The translations under genes were made by a program, and so were the position numbers. From Pseudomonadota bacterium (GTDB taxonomy: Bacteria > Desulfobacterota > JADFVX01): a DNA stretch of 7,748 nucleotides. Shown here in pieces: positions 7,016 to 7,748 of the stretch. Where the stretch lies: positions 1 through 7,748 of the forward strand of contig JADFVM010000188.1 of the NCBI GenBank assembly GCA_015222555.1, in the 5' to 3' direction. Numbering within the stretch: position 1 is the first letter of the stretch; the number at the start of each line of letters is the position of its first letter. The notes beneath the pieces were generated by a model. That model had not been told where the DNA came from and did no database searches. It was given only the letters and a program-made list of their open reading frames with translations.

Positions 7016-7020
7016 CAGCA

Positions 7021-7748
7021 GTGTTAGATAAGATAAGAGCGGCAGTTATCGGCGTAGGTCACATGGGACAGTACCATGTTAATATATACTCCGAATTAAA
7101 TGATGTCGAATTGGTTGGTGTTTGCGATGCATCGAGAGAAAGAGCGGAGGAAATTGCCTCAAAATATAATACGGTTGCCTATACGGACCATAATGAACTC
7201 CTCGATAAGGTGGATGTTGTTACAATCGCTGTGCCTACATCGCTCCATTATCAAGTGTCAAAGCCATTTATTGAAAAGGGCATTCATGTGTTGCTGGAAA
7301 AGCCGATAGCCAATACCCTGGAGGAAGCAACGGAGTTATTTGAACTGGCAGACTCCAAACTGGTCCATTTGCAGATAGGTCACGTGGAGCGTTTTAACGG
7401 CGCCGTTCAGGAGATTAAAAAGGTGATCACTGATCCCCTTGTTCTTGAATTCAGACGGGTGGGCCCCTTTACAAGCAGGATAAGTGATGCCGGCGTAGTC
7501 ATGGACATTATGATCCATGATATTGACATTGCGCTGAACCTCATCGACTCGAAAGTGAAATCTATTAAAGCGGTGGGAGGACAGGCCTATACGGACAGGG
7601 AAGACTACGCAAGTTGTCAGCTTCTTTTTGAAAACGGCTGTCTTGCCAACTTTATCTCAAGCCGGGTGACACAGGAGAAAGTGAGGACCCTGGCCATTTC
7701 CCAGAAAGACGCCTATGTGTTCCTTGACTTTAACGAGCAGGATATTCA
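7021..7748 (+). CDS. Gfo/Idh/MocA family NAD(P)-dependent sugar dehydrogenase, 3' end missing; possible GnnA
   Basis: The first 242 residues of a Gfo/Idh/MocA oxidoreductase, cut by the right edge; family members usually have 310-350. The N-terminal Rossmann fold starts IRAAVIGVGHMGQYH with the dinucleotide loop GVGHMG (11-16), then VGVCDAS, where D36 would contact the cofactor ribose. The hinge motif EKP (93-95) supplies K94, and D162 and H166 in VVMDIMIHDIDIAL complete the usual Lys-Asp-His catalytic set. GHVERFN (120-126) marks the start of the substrate domain. The GTG start follows a strong TAAGGAGG site. The substrate cannot be read from sequence, but the place directly after lpxA suggests a nucleotide sugar. 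In Acidithiobacillus and Leptospira, GnnA of this family oxidises UDP-GlcNAc at C3 for 3-amino lipid A. Homologues also occur in lpx clusters of deltaproteobacteria without proven function, so GnnA is only a hypothesis. Confidence 0.9.
   Translation, partial: MLDKIRAAVIGVGHMGQYHVNIYSELNDVELVGVCDASRERAEEIASKYNTVAYTDHNELLDKVDVVTIAVPTSLHYQVSKPFIEKGIHVLLEKPIANTLEEATELFELADSKLVHLQIGHVERFNGAVQEIKKVITDPLVLEFRRVGPFTSRISDAGVVMDIMIHDIDIALNLIDSKVKSIKAVGGQAYTDREDYASCQLLFENGCLANFISSRVTQEKVRTLAISQKDAYVFLDFNEQDI

Noticed and set aside
7100..7518. Small open frames inside the start of the Gfo/Idh gene (plus strand 7100-7309, minus strand 7336-7518)
   Set aside because: They are out-of-frame shadows of the dehydrogenase frame, which shows an intact Rossmann fold and the EKP motif across the same bases.

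Overview
The window reads as one plus-strand operon-like run of outer-membrane biogenesis genes from a Gram-negative bacterium, probably a deltaproteobacterium in the broad sense (Desulfuromonadota/Desulfobacterota-like). That placement rests on the gene order lolD-bamA-ompH/skp-lpxD-fabZ-lpxA followed by a Gfo/Idh/MocA oxidoreductase, and on a TPR/double cyclic-nucleotide-binding protein of a kind familiar from those groups. It comes from recognition of families and order, not from a database search. No rRNA, tRNA, CRISPR array, phage gene or transposase is visible.

Layout: (1) the 3' part of a TPR plus tandem cNMP-binding-domain protein, cut by the left edge (1-1074); (2) lolD, lipoprotein-release ATPase (1079-1756); (3) bamA, outer-membrane protein insertase (1761-4064); (4) a 71-bp gap, then an OmpH/Skp periplasmic chaperone (4136-4657); (5) lpxD (4664-5692), overlapping (6) fabZ (5685-6119) by 8 nt; (7) a 52-bp gap holding five regularly spaced GAGT units, then lpxA (6172-6939); (8) an 81-bp gap almost filled by a 63-bp imperfect palindrome flanked on both sides by TAA, then (9) the 5' part of a Gfo/Idh/MocA dehydrogenase that runs off the right edge (7021-7748). 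Genes 1-3 are 4 bp apart. The only gaps above 50 bp are the three just named, none exceeds 81 bp, and no convincing intrinsic terminator or internal promoter was found.

Function: FabZ dehydrates 3-hydroxyacyl-ACP, the same pool that LpxA and LpxD use to acylate the UDP-sugar precursor of lipid A. Skp and BamA handle and insert outer-membrane proteins, and LolD powers lipoprotein release towards the outer membrane. The operon thus joins the protein, lipoprotein and LPS arms of envelope assembly. The Gfo/Idh enzyme directly after lpxA is where a UDP-GlcNAc 3-dehydrogenase (GnnA-like) would sit if this organism makes lipid A with a 2,3-diamino sugar; this is an inference.

I see no previously undescribed multi-gene system. 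The least ordinary items are the MITE-like palindrome placed exactly after the lpxA stop codon, the GAGT array before lpxA, the second-messenger sensor gene at the head of the run, and the possible 3-amino lipid A branch.
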